Below, piece by piece: positions 1 to 6,266 of a stretch of 6,266 nucleotides of DNA (position 1 is the stretch's first letter; each line of letters starts with the position of its first letter). This stretch comes from Clostridia bacterium (GTDB lineage Bacteria; Bacillota_A; Clostridia; Oscillospirales; CAG-382), in assembly GCA_017614095.1 (NCBI GenBank), contig JAGACN010000017.1:1-6266 (forward strand), in the 5' to 3' direction. The notes under the pieces are model-generated. The model made no database searches. It had not been told where the DNA came from and saw only the letters and a program-made list of their open reading frames with translations. A program made the position numbers and the translations under genes.

Positions 1-1993
1 ACTTCGGGCTGTTGATCTTCAATGTTGCCGGGTTCACTTTGTATTGCTTTTCAAACGCTTCTGAAGCCGGGCTGGAATAGCCGAAGTCCTCGTAATTCTC
101 AAGCTGGTAGTAGACGGGCAGGGGATAGCGGATATAGTCCATCTGAACCCCGTCGATCTCCGGATAGTTTACCTGCAGTTCCGTCACCATATCCGTGATC
201 ATCTTCCGGATCACCGGGTCGGAGGGATCCATCGCGATCGCACCGTACCCGTCCACGGTCCGCCCTTTTTGTGTCTTCAACCGTTTGCTTTCGTATAGGT
301 TTACATAATGGCCTTTCGGATAGACCGTCGAGGCACTGACGGAGAGCAGCGCGCAGGGCATGACGACTAAGTCGATGTCCGCTTCCTCGCACGCCTGCGC
401 GAAGGCTTTCACGACGTCGAAGGAGCCCAGTTCCGGGTGGGGCAGGAAGCCTTGCACGGAGGAAGGATAGACGGCATAGCCGCTGGCCAGCGGGTCGATG
501 ATGAGCGTCGTCAGGTTGAGGCTCTTCGCGTAGGATACTGAGCGTTTGACCGCTTCGTCGTCTTTGTAATGCAGGTAGGGATTGCCTTCGGCGTCGGTCT
601 CGCCTACGGTCACCCAGGCGGCCCGTTCGCCGAAGGGGATGCCGGGGACCAGTTCGGCATACAGTTCGTCCAGCAGGTCGCAGGTGCGCAACAGCTTCGC
701 CGCCCTGTCCTTTCCTTTTGCTTTTTCAAATTCTTCCTGGACCGACGCATAGAGCGCGTCGGCTTTTTTATAGTCGATGAAGTCGTAATCGAACTTCACT
801 TTGTAGACGTCGTCCTTCGCCTGCTGGATGCGTTTGATCAGGAGCTTTTCCATAGTCTGCGGCGTTTTCAGGAAAGCGATCATCTTGGCGGCGGTCTGCA
901 CGCACAGGTCGCCGACGTTCACGACGGCGGCAAGCGGAGCGGCTTCGCGTCCGGATGCGCAGACAGCGTATCCGCCTTCCGGAATGGCGTTTCCGCCCTC
1001 GGCGTTTGCAATCACGTTCTTGACGATACCGTCCTTGCCGATGAGGATCTCCGTTCCGCTGCCGGCTGGTGTCTGTTCATAATCCGCGCCGGACAGATAC
1101 AGCAGGTCCGGACTCGTACGACCGGCCTCCGGGTTGTATTGCGAGAAAGTGAATTTCCGCACGGTGTACAGATGCCGCTCGGAAATATGCTCGACCTTTT
1201 CTCCGATAGATGCGGACAGGATTATGGATTCGTACGTGCTGCCCGCGCCGACGGCCAGCACGTAACCGCTTTCGGGGATTGGCGTGTTGCCGGAGTTCTC
1301 ATTTCCGGAGGGCCGGATCTCCAGAACGGTCCCGTCTTTATCGACCGCCATCTCCGTGCCCCAGATATTGCTGAAGGTCGTGGAGGTATACCAGCCGTCG
1401 TCAAACAGGAATCCGGCGTTGTCGTCGATCCGGACGATGTTACGGTAGCGGATCTCTACAGGCTTGCTCCCGATCATCACGTATTCTTCCGGGAGGTAGG
1501 ACTCTGTGTACAGGGACGTGCGCATGCCGATACCGGGTTCCGGCGCCCGCTTCAGTTCGGCGTTCCGGATGCGGATGACGAAACCCGTTTCCGGTAATAT
1601 GGCCGGCTCATTTTCGAATACGGCGCACAGGATCCCGTTGCAGACGGCAAGGTCCGTAAAGTCCCCGCTCTCGTCCGGCGCGTCCGGCGCGGTGTCGCCG
1701 CAGACCGTGCGGTCAAAATAGAAGAAACCTTCTTCGCCGGTATCCTCCTGAACGGCGGTTAGGTCGTATTCGGTTCCGCTGTAATGGAAGGTCGACACGA
1801 TGGGTTCCTCCGGTTCGAAGGGTTCATCCGGTACAGAATCCTCAGGGGATCCCAAACCGGATCCGGTATTGTCCGCGCTGTCCTGTGGTCCGGGCTCTGT
1901 ACAGCCGGATAGCAGGAACGGAAGCGGCAGGATCAACGCGCAGGCGAGCAGACAGGGGAATACTATACGGAAGGATCGGCGTAAGAAACTCAT
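1..1993 (-). CDS. GHL10 (family-10-like) glycoside hydrolase lipoprotein, C-terminus cut by window edge
   Basis: An uninterrupted reading frame of 664 codons starts at ATG 1993-1991 and leaves the window without a stop. Residues 1-31 form a lipoprotein signal peptide: R5, R6 and R9, a hydrophobic core, then the lipobox L28-S-G-C31. An acidic Pro/Ser/Gly linker (about 32-60) follows. Two copies of a small module lie at about 212-270 and 313-366, each with GTE, then a KDG turn, then IPExGY, then a VG/IG strand. A charged, probably helical stretch (about 367-450) leads into a GHL10-like TIM-barrel domain from about 455. That domain shows ERAAWVTVGET at its first strand, an AKSLNLTTLIID strand, and D614-G-V-Q-M-D619-Y-I-R-Y-P near the edge, matching the family's DG-hxxDxxxYP signature. 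Known GHL10 proteins are putative extracellular glycosidases; the substrate here is unknown. The start is supported by AAGGAGG seven bases upstream and a four-base overlap with the transporter gene. Family call strong, catalysis inferred. Confidence 0.85.
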   Translation of the reverse strand, partial: MSFLRRSFRIVFPCLLACALILPLPFLLSGCTEPGPQDSADNTGSGLGSPEDSVPDEPFEPEEPIVSTFHYSGTEYDLTAVQEDTGEEGFFYFDRTVCGDTAPDAPDESGDFTDLAVCNGILCAVFENEPAILPETGFVIRIRNAELKRAPEPGIGMRTSLYTESYLPEEYVMIGSKPVEIRYRNIVRIDDNAGFLFDDGWYTSTTFSNIWGTEMAVDKDGTVLEIRPSGNENSGNTPIPESGYVLAVGAGSTYESIILSASIGEKVEHISERHLYTVRKFTFSQYNPEAGRTSPDLLYLSGADYEQTPAGSGTEILIGKDGIVKNVIANAEGGNAIPEGGYAVCASGREAAPLAAVVNVGDLCVQTAAKMIAFLKTPQTMEKLLIKRIQQAKDDVYKVKFDYDFIDYKKADALYASVQEEFEKAKGKDRAAKLLRTCDLLDELYAELVPGIPFGERAAWVTVGETDAEGNPYLHYKDDEAVKRSVSYAKSLNLTTLIIDPLASGYAVYPSSVQGFLPHPELGSFDVVKAFAQACEEADIDLVVMPCALLSVSASTVYPKGHYVNLYESKRLKTQKGRTVDGYGAIAMDPSDPVIRKMITDMVTELQVNYPEIDGVQMDYIRYPLPVYYQLENYEDFGYSSPASEAFEKQYKVNPATLKINSPK
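1673..1690. repeat. 9-bp perfect tandem duplication inside the lipoprotein gene
   Basis: The 9-mer GTCCGGCGC occurs twice back to back at 1673-1681 and 1682-1690. On the coding (minus) strand it encodes Ala-Pro-Asp twice, residues 102-107, in an acidic stretch between the linker and the duplicated modules. The unit is three codons, so gain or loss of a copy would keep the frame. It is probably a local replication-slippage product with no separate function. Confidence 0.6.
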
Positions 1994-3453
1994 GGGTTGT
2001 CCTCCTTCGTTTGTGACGACGGTTGATTGTCGGATTTGGGTGAGGAATCAAGGGCGGTCAGCGACTCGTCCGCGACCAGCTGGTTGACCCAGCGCTTCTG
2101 CTTTAGGAATACGGCGCCTAATACGGCTTTTCCGATTTCCGTCGCCGCACAGACGGGATACATCCACTGGATGGGCAGGTCCGTCAGATAAGCGACACAC
2201 AGGCAGACGGGTACGAAAACGGCCCAGGAGAAGACGGAGTCGAACAGGATGGTGACGAAGACCTTGCCGCCGCTCCGCAGGGTGAAATACGCGGCGTTCG
2301 TAAAGGCGTAGACGCACATGAACAGGCCGTCCACGCGGATGAAGAGCGAAGCGATCTCCCGTACGCTTTCTTCCGTATTGTAGAGTAGCGGGATCACGCC
2401 GGAGAGGGCGACCATTGTGCCGGTCAGCAAAAAGCTCATGACGACCGTGAATGCGGTCATCTTCCGCGCGCTGTCCTGCGCCCGGTCCAGTTCGCCCGCC
2501 CCAAGCTGGTTGCCGACAATGATGGAGATGGTGCTGCCCATGCTCATAAAGAGCACGCTGAACAGATTGAAGATGGTCGACGAGATGTTGAACGCCGCGA
2601 CTACCTGGATGCCGCGAGTGGCGTAGCACTGCGCGGACAGGACCATCGCCAGCGACCAGAAGAACTCGTTGAGCATGAGCGGACAGCCCTTGCGCAGGAT
2701 GATCTTCATCAGTTTCTTCGGGATCCTGAAGGACCGGAAGAGGCCCTTGACGTACGTGTATTTCGCGGAATGGAGGTGCGTCCAGAGGACCAGGAAGAGC
2801 AGCTCGCAGAAGCGGGAGATGACGGTGGCCAGCGCCGCGCCGCGGATGCCCATTTCGGGGAAGCCGAGCTTGCCGAAGATGAGCAGGTAGTTCAGGACCA
2901 GGTTCGTGACGATCGCGATGATGCTGGCGACCATCGGCGGGACCGTGTTGCCCGTTTCGCGCATGGTGGAGGAATAGCTCTGCGCCAGCGCAAAGGGGAG
3001 CAGTCCGAACAGGATGACGACCAGATAGTCTTTGGAAAGGCGGACCGTTTCCGCGATCTCCTCCGGGGTGTTCGTATCCGTGACGAACAGCCGGATCAGC
3101 GGCTCCTCGAAGAGCAGCAGCACGCCCGTGAAGGCGGCCGCGGCGATCGCGGAGATGAGCAGCTTGAACCGCAGCGTGTGGCGGATGCCGTCCGCGTCCC
3201 GCTTGCCGTGGAACTGGGCGGTGAAGATGCCCGCTCCGGCCGTCGCGCCGAAGATGATCAGATTGAAGATGAAAACGAATTCGTTGTCGATGGTGACGGC
3301 GGACATCGGCAGGGTGCCGAGGCGGCCGACCATCAGATTGTCCAGCAGGTTGACGAAGGTCGTGATGCCCTGCTGTACGGCCATCGGAAGCGCCACCGCG
3401 AACATGGTGCGGTAGAAGGCGCGGTTGCCGATGAGCGAGCGGATGCGGTTCAT
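1990..3453 (-). CDS. MATE family efflux transporter (MOP superfamily antiporter)
   Basis: This 487-residue polytopic membrane protein is predicted to expel drugs or other organic solutes in exchange for H+ or Na+. About twelve hydrophobic segments form two six-helix halves. Family-typical sequence includes LPMAVQQGITTFVNLLDN followed by LMVGRLG (residues 22-46), RETGNT (165-170), a loop with GFPEMGIRGAALAT (197-210) and VGNQLGAGE (313-321). The length is slightly above the usual 440-460 because of a hydrophilic tail (about 463-487). The frame is open upstream to an ATG at 3567, but the start at 3453 is preferred. It has AAAGGAG upstream, the first helix begins soon after, and the best promoter (3520-3548) lies inside the longer frame. 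The stop TGA overlaps the start of the lipoprotein gene as ATGA. The family call is firm; the substrate cannot be read from sequence, and a role in exporting something for the surface glycosidase is only inference. Confidence 0.93.
   Translation of the reverse strand: MNRIRSLIGNRAFYRTMFAVALPMAVQQGITTFVNLLDNLMVGRLGTLPMSAVTIDNEFVFIFNLIIFGATAGAGIFTAQFHGKRDADGIRHTLRFKLLISAIAAAAFTGVLLLFEEPLIRLFVTDTNTPEEIAETVRLSKDYLVVILFGLLPFALAQSYSSTMRETGNTVPPMVASIIAIVTNLVLNYLLIFGKLGFPEMGIRGAALATVISRFCELLFLVLWTHLHSAKYTYVKGLFRSFRIPKKLMKIILRKGCPLMLNEFFWSLAMVLSAQCYATRGIQVVAAFNISSTIFNLFSVLFMSMGSTISIIVGNQLGAGELDRAQDSARKMTAFTVVMSFLLTGTMVALSGVIPLLYNTEESVREIASLFIRVDGLFMCVYAFTNAAYFTLRSGGKVFVTILFDSVFSWAVFVPVCLCVAYLTDLPIQWMYPVCAATEIGKAVLGAVFLKQKRWVNQLVADESLTALDSSPKSDNQPSSQTKEDNP
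2001..2007 (-). promoter_or_regulatory. Ribosome binding site of the lipoprotein gene, inside the MATE gene's end
   Basis: AAGGAGG on the minus strand sits seven bases upstream of ATG 1993. It is a near-perfect anti-16S match and lies within the last codons of the transporter gene. With the ATGA stop/start overlap it fixes the lipoprotein start and indicates translational coupling. Confidence 0.85.
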
Positions 3454-3465
3454 GAAAACGCTGTG

Positions 3466-3472
3466 CTCCTTT
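3466..3472 (-). promoter_or_regulatory. Ribosome binding site that decides the MATE start
   Basis: AAAGGAG on the minus strand lies 12 bases upstream of ATG 3453. The spacing is at the long end of normal. No other internal start just before the first transmembrane helix has a comparable site, so this favours the 487-residue form over the longer open frame. Confidence 0.65.
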
Positions 3473-3519
3473 CCGGGCTTTATGCGGCCCGACTGCGTCC
3501 GTTTGGTTCCAGACGAATC

Positions 3520-3548
3520 AGTATACACCCGAGCGGACTCTTTTTCAA
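3520..3548 (-). promoter_or_regulatory. Sigma-A-type promoter for the MATE-lipoprotein unit
   Basis: On the minus strand, TTGAAA (3548-3543) and TATACT (3525-3520) are separated by exactly 17 bases, each a five-of-six match to the housekeeping consensus. Transcription would start near 3513, giving a leader of about 60 nt before ATG 3453. AT-rich sequence directly upstream could act as an UP element. Predicted from sequence only. Confidence 0.72.
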
Positions 3549-3561
3549 CTAAAAATGTGAA

Positions 3562-3585
3562 ATTCATTTATCCATTCATTTATCC
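3562..3585. repeat. Perfect 12-bp direct tandem repeat upstream of the leftward promoter
   Basis: ATTCATTTATCC occurs twice without a gap (3562-3573 and 3574-3585), and both copies are followed by A. On the minus strand the units read GGATAAATGAAT and end 14 bases upstream of the -35 box of the MATE promoter. The position would suit an activator site or an AT-rich UP element. A simple slippage duplication is equally possible. Confidence 0.75.
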
Positions 3586-3654
3586 ACAAATAATTCCTTC
3601 CCATTTCTATTATTTGTCTATTTACTGGCCATTCCTGTTTGGAATACCCTTATT

Positions 3655-3663
3655 TGATATACT
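3655..3663 (+). promoter_or_regulatory. Possible second, extended -10 promoter for the RHS gene
   Basis: TGATATACT is a TGn-extended -10 element with a five-of-six hexamer at 3658-3663, but no recognisable -35 box lies at the right distance. If used, it would give an RHS leader of about 100 nt, upstream of the better-supported promoter at 3695-3723. Confidence 0.3.
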
Positions 3664-3694
3664 TTTTCGGCCCATTGAATGCCTTTTGTCCCCC

Positions 3695-3723
3695 TTGACT
3701 TTCATCGCCATAAATGGTAGTAT
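3695..3723 (+). promoter_or_regulatory. Sigma-A-type promoter for the RHS-family gene
   Basis: TTGACT (3695-3700, five of six) and TAGTAT (3718-3723, four of six) are separated by 17 bases. Transcription would start near 3730, leaving a leader of just under 40 nt before ATG 3768. The spacer holds the short dyad CCATAAATGG (3708-3717) next to the -10 box, which could be a repressor site but is short enough to be chance. Confidence 0.6.
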
Positions 3724-3754
3724 GGTGGCAAGAAACCCAAACCGCTTTTTCAAG

Positions 3755-3761
3755 AAAGGAG
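3755..3761 (+). promoter_or_regulatory. Ribosome binding site of the RHS-family gene
   Basis: AAAGGAG lies six bases before ATG 3768, which begins a clear signal peptide. The spacing is optimal and fixes the start. Confidence 0.88.
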
Positions 3762-3767
3762 TTCTGC

Positions 3768-6266
3768 ATGAAAACGTCTTTGAAGATTTCACTTCGTCTT
3801 CTGGCCACGCTTCTCTGCCTGGCTCTGATGATCGTTTCTCTTCCACAGGCGCTCCTTTCTCAAGCGGGTGAGATCCTCGGCGGCGACGAGCCGGAACCGA
3901 ACGCTCCGGAAGAAACAGAGAACGCCGCATTCGTTCTTGGGGAAATGACAGATAACCGGGCGGCACATACGAAAACCTTCCGGTTGTCTGACGGCAGCTA
4001 TGCCCTCGCGGACTACGCCGAGGCGGTTCATTTTGAAGAGAACGGTCAATGGGCCGATTACGACAACACGCTGAAATACATTGAAACCGAATCCTTTTCG
4101 GGTTATGAAAACACCGCGTCCGATGTGCAGATGCGGTTTTCTGTATATCCGGACGACAATGAACTGGTCTCCCTGCAGAGCGGAGCATACATGGTTCACA
4201 TGAGCCTTCCCGGCGCTTCGCCGGACGCAAAAGCGATCGTTACCAATACACCCGCTCCTCCGGAAGGAAACAGCATCGATTCCTCGGCGACCCTTCCGAA
4301 CTATTCTTCCAGCCTTGTTTATGAAGAGATCGCCAAGGATACGGACCTCCAATATATCCTCTCCGGCGGCAGCCTGAAGGAGAACATCCTCATTAGAAAT
4401 CGATTGGATTCCTACTCGTATTCGTTCCGGCTGTCTCTTTCCGGATTAACCCCTTCCATTGAAGAAGACGGCAGCATCATCCTTAATGACGCTCTTTCCA
4501 ATGAGGCTGTCTTCCGTATTCCCGCCGGTTTTATGACCGACGCCGATGGTGCGTTTTCTTCCAATGTTCGGTATTCTCTTGAGCAAACGGGCGAGAGCCA
4601 ATACATCCTCTCCATTCTTCCTGATCCCGAATGGCTGAACGCGGAAGACCGGAAATACCCCGTTACCGTCGACCCGTCTTTCTTTGCCGCCCGGACGGGA
4701 TCGGATACACTCGACAACCACGTGTCCGAACAGTACCCGAATACGAACTACTACATCGATACGCACCTGGTCGGCGGCAATAAGAACGGTTACAAAAACG
4801 AGATCCTGTTCATGGCGAAGACGCTGTCTCCGCTTCCTCCGTCGGCAACGGTCATCAAGGCCACTTGTATGTTCCGCGTAAACAATACCTATGCCGGGAC
4901 CCGTACGGACGGGATCAAGGCTGTCCTTTTGGCTTATCCGATCCTTTCCGAATGGGATACCCTGACGGTCACCTGGAACAGCAAACCGACCGTTTCCACA
5001 GAGGCGCTGGACTTCGAAACCTTTTACAGTGCCGGCTCTGCGACATATATCTATTACGACATCACCCGTTTGGCGCAGCAGTGGTATTCCGGCGGAAACA
5101 ATTACGGCTTCGCGCTGAAAGTCAGCGGCACGACGGACGGATACGTCCAACTGTACAGCTCCGACCGCTCCGGAAGCGGATACAAGCCGAAACTCACCAT
5201 TGAATACCGGGATACAAAAGGACTGGACGACCGCTGGACGTTCGCGTCCCAGTCCGCCGGCGGCGCCGGGACCGGATACGTCAACGGATTCAACGGAAAC
5301 CTGGTCTTTGTCCATAACGACAAAACGACGAAGGGCAGTATCCTTCCGGTCACCGTTTCCCACGTGTTCAATGCCGCGAACGCGGATGATGAATTCAATA
5401 CGTCCATGCCCGTCGGAAAGGGATGGAAACTGTCCATACAGGAAACCGTAACGCTGGAGCCGATCGGCACGGAGACGTGGTACAAGTACAACGACGGAGA
5501 CGGTACGGATCTGTATTTCATGGAACAGTCCTCGTCCGTTTACGTTAGCGAAGACGGACTGGGGCTGACGCTGACGTTCGGGAGTAATGACAAACGGTAC
5601 TGCCTGACGGATGACTACGGCAACAAGAAGTATTTCAACGTATCCGGTAACCTGTCTTCCGTCGAGGACGTCAACGGAAACAAGAAGACGTTCGTTTACA
5701 CAAACGGTAAACTCACGTCCGTCACCTATACGCCGGCGGGCTCTTCGACTCCCGTAACGCAGCTGACGTTCGCGTATTATACGAACGGCGCCTTGCAGAC
5801 GATCACCGACGGATCGGACAGTTCGGACTACGTCACGTTCAAATATTCCTCGACGTATAACGGACCCTATAGTACATCTGCGACGTCGGGATACCTGAGA
5901 AGCATTACGTATTCCAAAGGCGGAGGCGCCACGATCGGATACAATTCCGCCGGGATGATCACCTATGTCAAGAATAACAGCACGGAACGGGCGCTCGTAT
6001 ATGCGTATGACACTCATACCTATCCTGCTACGGATCAGAATACGCAAATAACGGTACACCGCGTTTCGCGGGTAACGGAGAACGGATTCGATTCCGACAT
6101 CATCGACTGGCCTACGGGGCAGACGGCCCGCTTTTCGTACGGAGACAAATCCTTTGAGGTCCGTACGTCCGGCACGAACGATACGATCGACAATTCCGAC
6201 GACCTGCTGACGACTTATCTGTTCGATCATGAAGGAAAAGAGATCTGCTCCTATACAAGTGATGTC
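3768..6266 (+). CDS. Large secreted WapA-like protein with DNRLRE domain and RHS/YD repeats, C-terminus cut by window edge
   Basis: An open frame of 833 codons runs to the right edge without a stop. Residues 1-33 are a signal peptide with K2, K6 and R10, a Leu-rich core and a likely cleavage after S31-Q-A33. Residues 57-304 resemble the N-terminal region of WapA-type proteins: DGSY (75-78), GQWADYDNTL (93-102), DLQYILSGG (193-201) and YPVTVDPS (297-304). A DNRLRE/CBM96-type beta-sandwich spans about 305-483, with PNTNYY near its start, TWNSKP (402-407) and DITRLAQQW (431-439) followed by NNYGFAL. The RHS lead-in begins near GYVNGFNGNLVF (about 503-514). YD-like units follow at about 632-650 (DVNGNKKTFVYTNGKL), 665-681 and 709-737. 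RHS shells of this type enclose a variable C-terminal toxin or effector in contact-dependent competition, or serve as surface structures. Here the C-terminus is missing, so toxin function is inference. It is transcribed divergently from the MATE unit. Confidence 0.88.
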   Translation, partial: MKTSLKISLRLLATLLCLALMIVSLPQALLSQAGEILGGDEPEPNAPEETENAAFVLGEMTDNRAAHTKTFRLSDGSYALADYAEAVHFEENGQWADYDNTLKYIETESFSGYENTASDVQMRFSVYPDDNELVSLQSGAYMVHMSLPGASPDAKAIVTNTPAPPEGNSIDSSATLPNYSSSLVYEEIAKDTDLQYILSGGSLKENILIRNRLDSYSYSFRLSLSGLTPSIEEDGSIILNDALSNEAVFRIPAGFMTDADGAFSSNVRYSLEQTGESQYILSILPDPEWLNAEDRKYPVTVDPSFFAARTGSDTLDNHVSEQYPNTNYYIDTHLVGGNKNGYKNEILFMAKTLSPLPPSATVIKATCMFRVNNTYAGTRTDGIKAVLLAYPILSEWDTLTVTWNSKPTVSTEALDFETFYSAGSATYIYYDITRLAQQWYSGGNNYGFALKVSGTTDGYVQLYSSDRSGSGYKPKLTIEYRDTKGLDDRWTFASQSAGGAGTGYVNGFNGNLVFVHNDKTTKGSILPVTVSHVFNAANADDEFNTSMPVGKGWKLSIQETVTLEPIGTETWYKYNDGDGTDLYFMEQSSSVYVSEDGLGLTLTFGSNDKRYCLTDDYGNKKYFNVSGNLSSVEDVNGNKKTFVYTNGKLTSVTYTPAGSSTPVTQLTFAYYTNGALQTITDGSDSSDYVTFKYSSTYNGPYSTSATSGYLRSITYSKGGGATIGYNSAGMITYVKNNSTERALVYAYDTHTYPATDQNTQITVHRVSRVTENGFDSDIIDWPTGQTARFSYGDKSFEVRTSGTNDTIDNSDDLLTTYLFDHEGKEICSYTSDV

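Larger units (their letters stand above)
3454..3767. other. Divergent intergenic region with back-to-back promoters
   Basis: These 314 bases hold no convincing gene. The middle (about 3541-3665) is distinctly AT-rich compared with the flanking genes. Reading outward, it contains the leftward promoter and ribosome binding site of the MATE-lipoprotein unit, a 12-bp tandem repeat, a short ATTCC-N5-GGAAT inverted repeat at 3631-3645, and the rightward promoter and ribosome binding site of the RHS gene. No rho-independent terminator, riboswitch fold or tRNA was recognised. Confidence 0.8.

Noticed and set aside
569..1597. 342-codon plus-strand open frame
   Set aside because: It is antisense to the GHL10 lipoprotein frame, which is continuous and has family motifs and a lipobox. 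The plus-strand product resembles no family.
2770..3552. 260-codon plus-strand frame rich in Asp, Glu, Arg and Gln
   Set aside because: It is antisense to the transmembrane-rich MATE gene. Its highly charged, repetitive composition is what the complement of hydrophobic codons yields.
3631..3645. ATTCC-N5-GGAAT inverted repeat as a terminator or riboswitch stem
   Set aside because: Five-base arms with no GC-rich extension and no following U-tract, so it is not a rho-independent terminator. At best it is a small protein-binding site.
3708..3717. CCATAAATGG dyad as an operator
   Set aside because: Only 4-bp arms around two bases, with no extension on either side. Too short to claim as more than a possibility within the promoter spacer.
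3451..3776. The 10-mer CATGAAAACG occurs at both 3451-3460 and 3767-3776
   Set aside because: At 3767 it is the RHS start context, and at 3451 it is the reverse of the MATE start region. The flanks do not match and the copies serve different strands, so it looks like coincidence.
3425..3871. 148-codon plus-strand frame crossing the intergenic region
   Set aside because: It overlaps the MATE 5' end and the start of the RHS gene in another frame and has no supporting domain. The RBS and signal peptide support the RHS frame instead.
4446..6230. 594-codon open frame on the minus strand, antisense to the RHS gene
   Set aside because: Its translation is Arg/Val-rich without recognisable domains, whereas the plus-strand frame gives clear signal peptide, DNRLRE and YD-repeat sequence. 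It mirrors the codon bias of the real gene.

Overview
The window looks like a fragment of a moderately GC-rich Bacillota genome, most plausibly a gut- or rumen-type Clostridia. The grounds are strong AGGAGG-type ribosome binding sites, sigma-A-like promoters with 17-bp spacers, a Gram-positive-style lipoprotein, and a WapA/RHS-type secreted protein with a DNRLRE-like domain, an architecture common in Clostridia. This assignment is inferred from family resemblance; there is no rRNA or marker gene in the window.

Layout. Three genes account for nearly all of the sequence, in two divergent transcription units around one 314-bp intergenic region. Leftward, from a good promoter near 3520-3548, come a MATE-family (MOP superfamily) multidrug/solute antiporter (1990-3453) and then a lipoprotein carrying a GHL10 / family-10-like glycoside hydrolase domain (1-1993). 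The lipoprotein gene runs off the left edge. The two overlap by four bases (ATGA) and so look translationally coupled. Rightward, from a promoter near 3695-3723, comes a very large secreted protein (3768 to the right edge, 833 residues visible). It has a signal peptide, a WapA-like N-terminal region, a DNRLRE/CBM96-type beta-sandwich and the beginning of an RHS/YD-repeat shell. Its C-terminus, where a toxin or effector would sit, is outside the window.

All three products are expected in or outside the cell envelope: a membrane transporter, a surface-anchored putative glycosidase, and a secreted or wall-associated RHS protein. The ATGA overlap makes a joint role for the first two reasonable. 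The divergent RHS gene may only be a neighbour. I found no RNA gene, CRISPR array, insertion sequence, integrase or origin. The more unusual details are the lipoprotein's duplicated module ahead of its hydrolase domain, a perfect 12-bp tandem repeat just upstream of the leftward promoter, and a codon-usage shift inside the RHS gene.
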